Positions 4,610-6,193 of a stretch of 6,193 nucleotides of DNA are shown here, in pieces. The stretch's first letter is position 1. Every line of letters starts with the position of its first letter. The DNA comes from an uncultured Chloroflexota bacterium (GTDB lineage: Bacteria > Chloroflexota > Dehalococcoidia > UBA3495), in the NCBI GenBank assembly GCA_913020235.1, contig CAJWBT010000146.1:1-6193 (forward strand), read 5' to 3'. The translations under genes and the position numbers were made by a program. Under the pieces are notes generated by a model. It searched no databases. It was given only the letters and a program-made list of their open reading frames with translations, and was not told the DNA's origin.

Positions 4610-5377
4610 ATGACTCAACAAGCCGGCCCGGCCACAACCCAGCCAGGGCAGCTCCTGAGCAAGGCAAGGCTCGAGGGGCTGCTGGCCGGTTGGCAGCCTC
4701 AGCCGGGTGGACCGGCGTCCTCGGTGTACGTCCGCCCTGGGGAAGCGGAGGCGTTCCTGGCGGCGTCCGGCCTGGAAGGCCGGGACTGGCGCGACCGCCT
4801 GCAACGGATAGGACACCCGGTGTTGAACTCGGACACCGGCATCGCCGGCCTGAGAGCTGGGCCGGAGGCGTTGGTGATCGTGCCGCCCTTTCCGCTGGCC
4901 GGAAACGATCTGGTCCCCGCCTGGGATACCTCTCCCCTGCTGGGATTGTTGGAGACGGAATACACGGTGGGGGTGGTTTTGCTCCGGCTTGGCCGCTTTC
5001 TGGTAGCGGTTTACCAGGGCGGACGGCTGCTGTCCTCCAAGACCGATACCCGGTACGTCAAGGGGCGTCACCACGCCGGGGGCACCTCCCAGAAGCGGTT
5101 TCAGCGCATCCGGGAGGGCCAGGTACAACGGCTGTACGGCAAGACCTGCGGGGTCGTCCAGCGCCAATTTGAGCCCTTCACAGCGCAGCTTGACTACATC
5201 TTATTGGGCGGCGAGAGGTTTACCCTGGACGGGTTCATGAAAGCTTGCGATTACCTGGAGCGATGGCGGGGCAAGATCCTGGGCCGCCGGTTGAACGTGC
5301 GGGAGCCGAAACACAATACCCTGGAAAGGGTGGCCGGCATGCTGCGGGAGAGCCGGGTGTGGGTCATCAAGTGGTGA
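4610..5377 (+). CDS. VLRF1-domain (Vms1/ANKZF1-like) peptidyl-tRNA hydrolase / release factor
   Basis: This 255-residue protein resembles the bacterial VLRF1 (Vms1-like release factor 1) family, an eRF1-like fold that cleaves peptidyl-tRNA. After a Gln/Pro/Gly-rich N-terminus, strands near 87-92 and 119-135 (VGVVLLRLGRFLVAVYQGG) lead to RYVKGRHHAGGTSQKRFQRI at 148-167. This is the family's catalytic loop, with Gln161 in the GGxSQ position used by yeast Vms1. The C-terminal half has LDYILLGGE (194-202) and GRRLNVREPKHNTLERV (225-241). No zinc finger or ankyrin repeats are present, unlike the eukaryotic proteins. The many basic residues suit ribosome or tRNA binding. The ATG at 4610 is chosen because GGTGA lies 7 nt before it; an ATG at 4478 would add 44 low-complexity residues and run through the candidate promoter. 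mutS2 follows after 10 bp, suggesting an operon. Peptidyl-tRNA hydrolysis is inferred from family. Confidence 0.82.
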   Translation: MTQQAGPATTQPGQLLSKARLEGLLAGWQPQPGGPASSVYVRPGEAEAFLAASGLEGRDWRDRLQRIGHPVLNSDTGIAGLRAGPEALVIVPPFPLAGNDLVPAWDTSPLLGLLETEYTVGVVLLRLGRFLVAVYQGGRLLSSKTDTRYVKGRHHAGGTSQKRFQRIREGQVQRLYGKTCGVVQRQFEPFTAQLDYILLGGERFTLDGFMKACDYLERWRGKILGRRLNVREPKHNTLERVAGMLRESRVWVIKW

Positions 5378-5387
5378 CTCAGACCTG

Positions 5388-6193
5388 ATGGGTGGGACCG
5401 GTTTGGTCGAAGACGCCGATGAGATGATTTCCGGTGAGACCCGGGTGGACCCTGTCGGGCAGGCCGGGGTTGTGGGAGGGTTCTCCGAGTCGGTGCGCCT
5501 GCTGGAGTTCGACCAGATACGGCAGAAGCTGGCCTCCTACACCCGCACCGCGATGGGCCGCGAAACAGCCCTCTCCCTGACCCCGTCCGTTGACCTGCTG
5601 GAGATCGCCACCCGGCAGCAGGAAACGTCAGAGTCCCGCCATTTCCTGGACAATGGTGGGACATTGGAGTTCGGCCCGGATATCGACTTCCGGGAATACG
5701 TCCATCGGGCTCTCATGGGCGGCATCTTGCGCGGTGAGGAGCTGTACTCGATCCAAGGGCTGGTGGCAGCCGCCCGATACGACCGGACCAATCTCTCCCG
5801 CCACGAGGAAATTCCCCTGCTCTCCGGAGTGGGGGACAACCTGCCGGACCTGAGTGCCATTGAGCTAGCCGTCGGTTCCGCGATCAGCCCCGCTGGAGAA
5901 GTCCTGGATAGCGCCAGCCCGGCCCTGGGTCAGCTCCGCCAGGAGGCGCGGTCGGCCCATGCGCGATTGAACGAGGTAATGGAGCGCAACCTCCGCCGCC
6001 TGCAGCGCCAGGAGGTGATCCAGGAGCCCATCATTACCCAACGCAACGGACGGCTGGTGCTGCTGATCAAGGCCGAGCTGAGGTCTCAGGTGCCCGGCAT
6101 TGTCCATGACGTTTCCGACAGCGGGGCCACCGTCTTTGTCGAGCCGCTGCCGGCCCTCGACCTGGGCAACCGGTGGCGGGAAAACCGGCTGGC
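5388..6193 (+). CDS. mutS2: Endonuclease MutS2 / ribosome-splitting factor RqcU, N-terminal part
   Basis: An open frame of 268 full codons runs off the right edge. From residue 37 it follows MutS2: RLLEFDQIRQKLASYTRTAM (37-56), QQETSESR (77-84), and a helical clamp/lever region rich in Arg, Glu and Leu (about 175-210). Then come PIITQRNGRLVLLIKAE (214-230) and the strongly conserved GIVHDVSDSGATVFVEP (237-253). The ATPase, nuclease linker and Smr domain lie outside the window. MutS2 binds ribosomes and, in Bacillus subtilis, splits collided ribosomes; an older proposed role is suppression of recombination. The ATG at 5388 is preceded by GGTGA (5373-5377), 10 nt away, which overlaps the VLRF1 stop. 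It gives about 25 more N-terminal residues than usual. Alternative starts are ATG 5424, GTG 5472 and GTG 5493; the last has GGGAGGG 12 nt upstream and gives a length closer to the family. Confidence 0.92.
   Translation, partial: MGGTGLVEDADEMISGETRVDPVGQAGVVGGFSESVRLLEFDQIRQKLASYTRTAMGRETALSLTPSVDLLEIATRQQETSESRHFLDNGGTLEFGPDIDFREYVHRALMGGILRGEELYSIQGLVAAARYDRTNLSRHEEIPLLSGVGDNLPDLSAIELAVGSAISPAGEVLDSASPALGQLRQEARSAHARLNEVMERNLRRLQRQEVIQEPIITQRNGRLVLLIKAELRSQVPGIVHDVSDSGATVFVEPLPALDLGNRWRENRL

Noticed and set aside
4365..4611. Two minus-strand frames of about 75 codons between the NIPSNAP and VLRF1 genes
   Set aside because: They overlap each other, carry no motif, and cross the candidate promoters of both flanking genes.
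4592..5167. A 191-codon minus-strand frame opposite the VLRF1 gene
   Set aside because: Composition is Gln/Arg/Pro-rich without motifs, and it is antisense to a conserved domain.

Overview
The window is GC-rich (roughly 60-65% by eye) bacterial chromosome. The gene set (ribosomal protein L25, MutS2, a VLRF1-type peptidyl-tRNA hydrolase, a tandem NIPSNAP protein, a SnoaL-like protein, and a rubrerythrin-VIT fusion) would fit an environmental Chloroflexota genome such as Dehalococcoidia or SAR202. That placement is inference from gene content and style only. I see no phage, IS, CRISPR, rRNA or tRNA.

Layout, left to right. (1) Positions 1-118, minus: the N-terminus of ribosomal protein L25, with a hairpin-rich leader and a candidate extended -10 promoter. 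(2) Positions 119-412: a divergent intergenic region with a 16-bp direct repeat and a C-rich dispersed-type hairpin repeat. (3) 413-1324, plus: an alpha/beta hydrolase. (4) 1332-2576, minus: an MbfA-like ferritin/rubrerythrin-VIT1 membrane protein, converging on the hydrolase with 7 bp between the stops. (5) 2577-2941: noncoding, with palindromes. (6) 2942-3349, minus: a SnoaL/NTF2-like protein. (7) 3350-3687: noncoding. (8) 3688-4308, minus: a protein made of two NIPSNAP domains that arose by internal duplication. (9) 4309-4609: a divergent control region with a candidate promoter in each direction. (10) 4610-5377, plus: a VLRF1-domain (Vms1/ANKZF1-like) release factor. (11) 5388 to the window end, plus: the N-terminal part of MutS2.

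The most interesting part is the right end. A VLRF1-family peptidyl-tRNA hydrolase sits 10 bp upstream of mutS2, and its stop codon lies inside the presumed ribosome binding site of mutS2. MutS2 (RqcU) is known in Bacillus subtilis to split collided ribosomes. Vms1, the eukaryotic VLRF1 relative, cuts nascent chains from tRNA on the large subunit. The pair therefore looks like a compact ribosome-rescue operon: one protein splits the stalled ribosome and the other frees the peptide left on the 50S subunit. A perfect 7-7-7 inverted repeat surrounds the candidate -10 box of this operon. The other genes look like independent, individually transcribed housekeeping or stress genes (iron handling, small-molecule hydrolysis).
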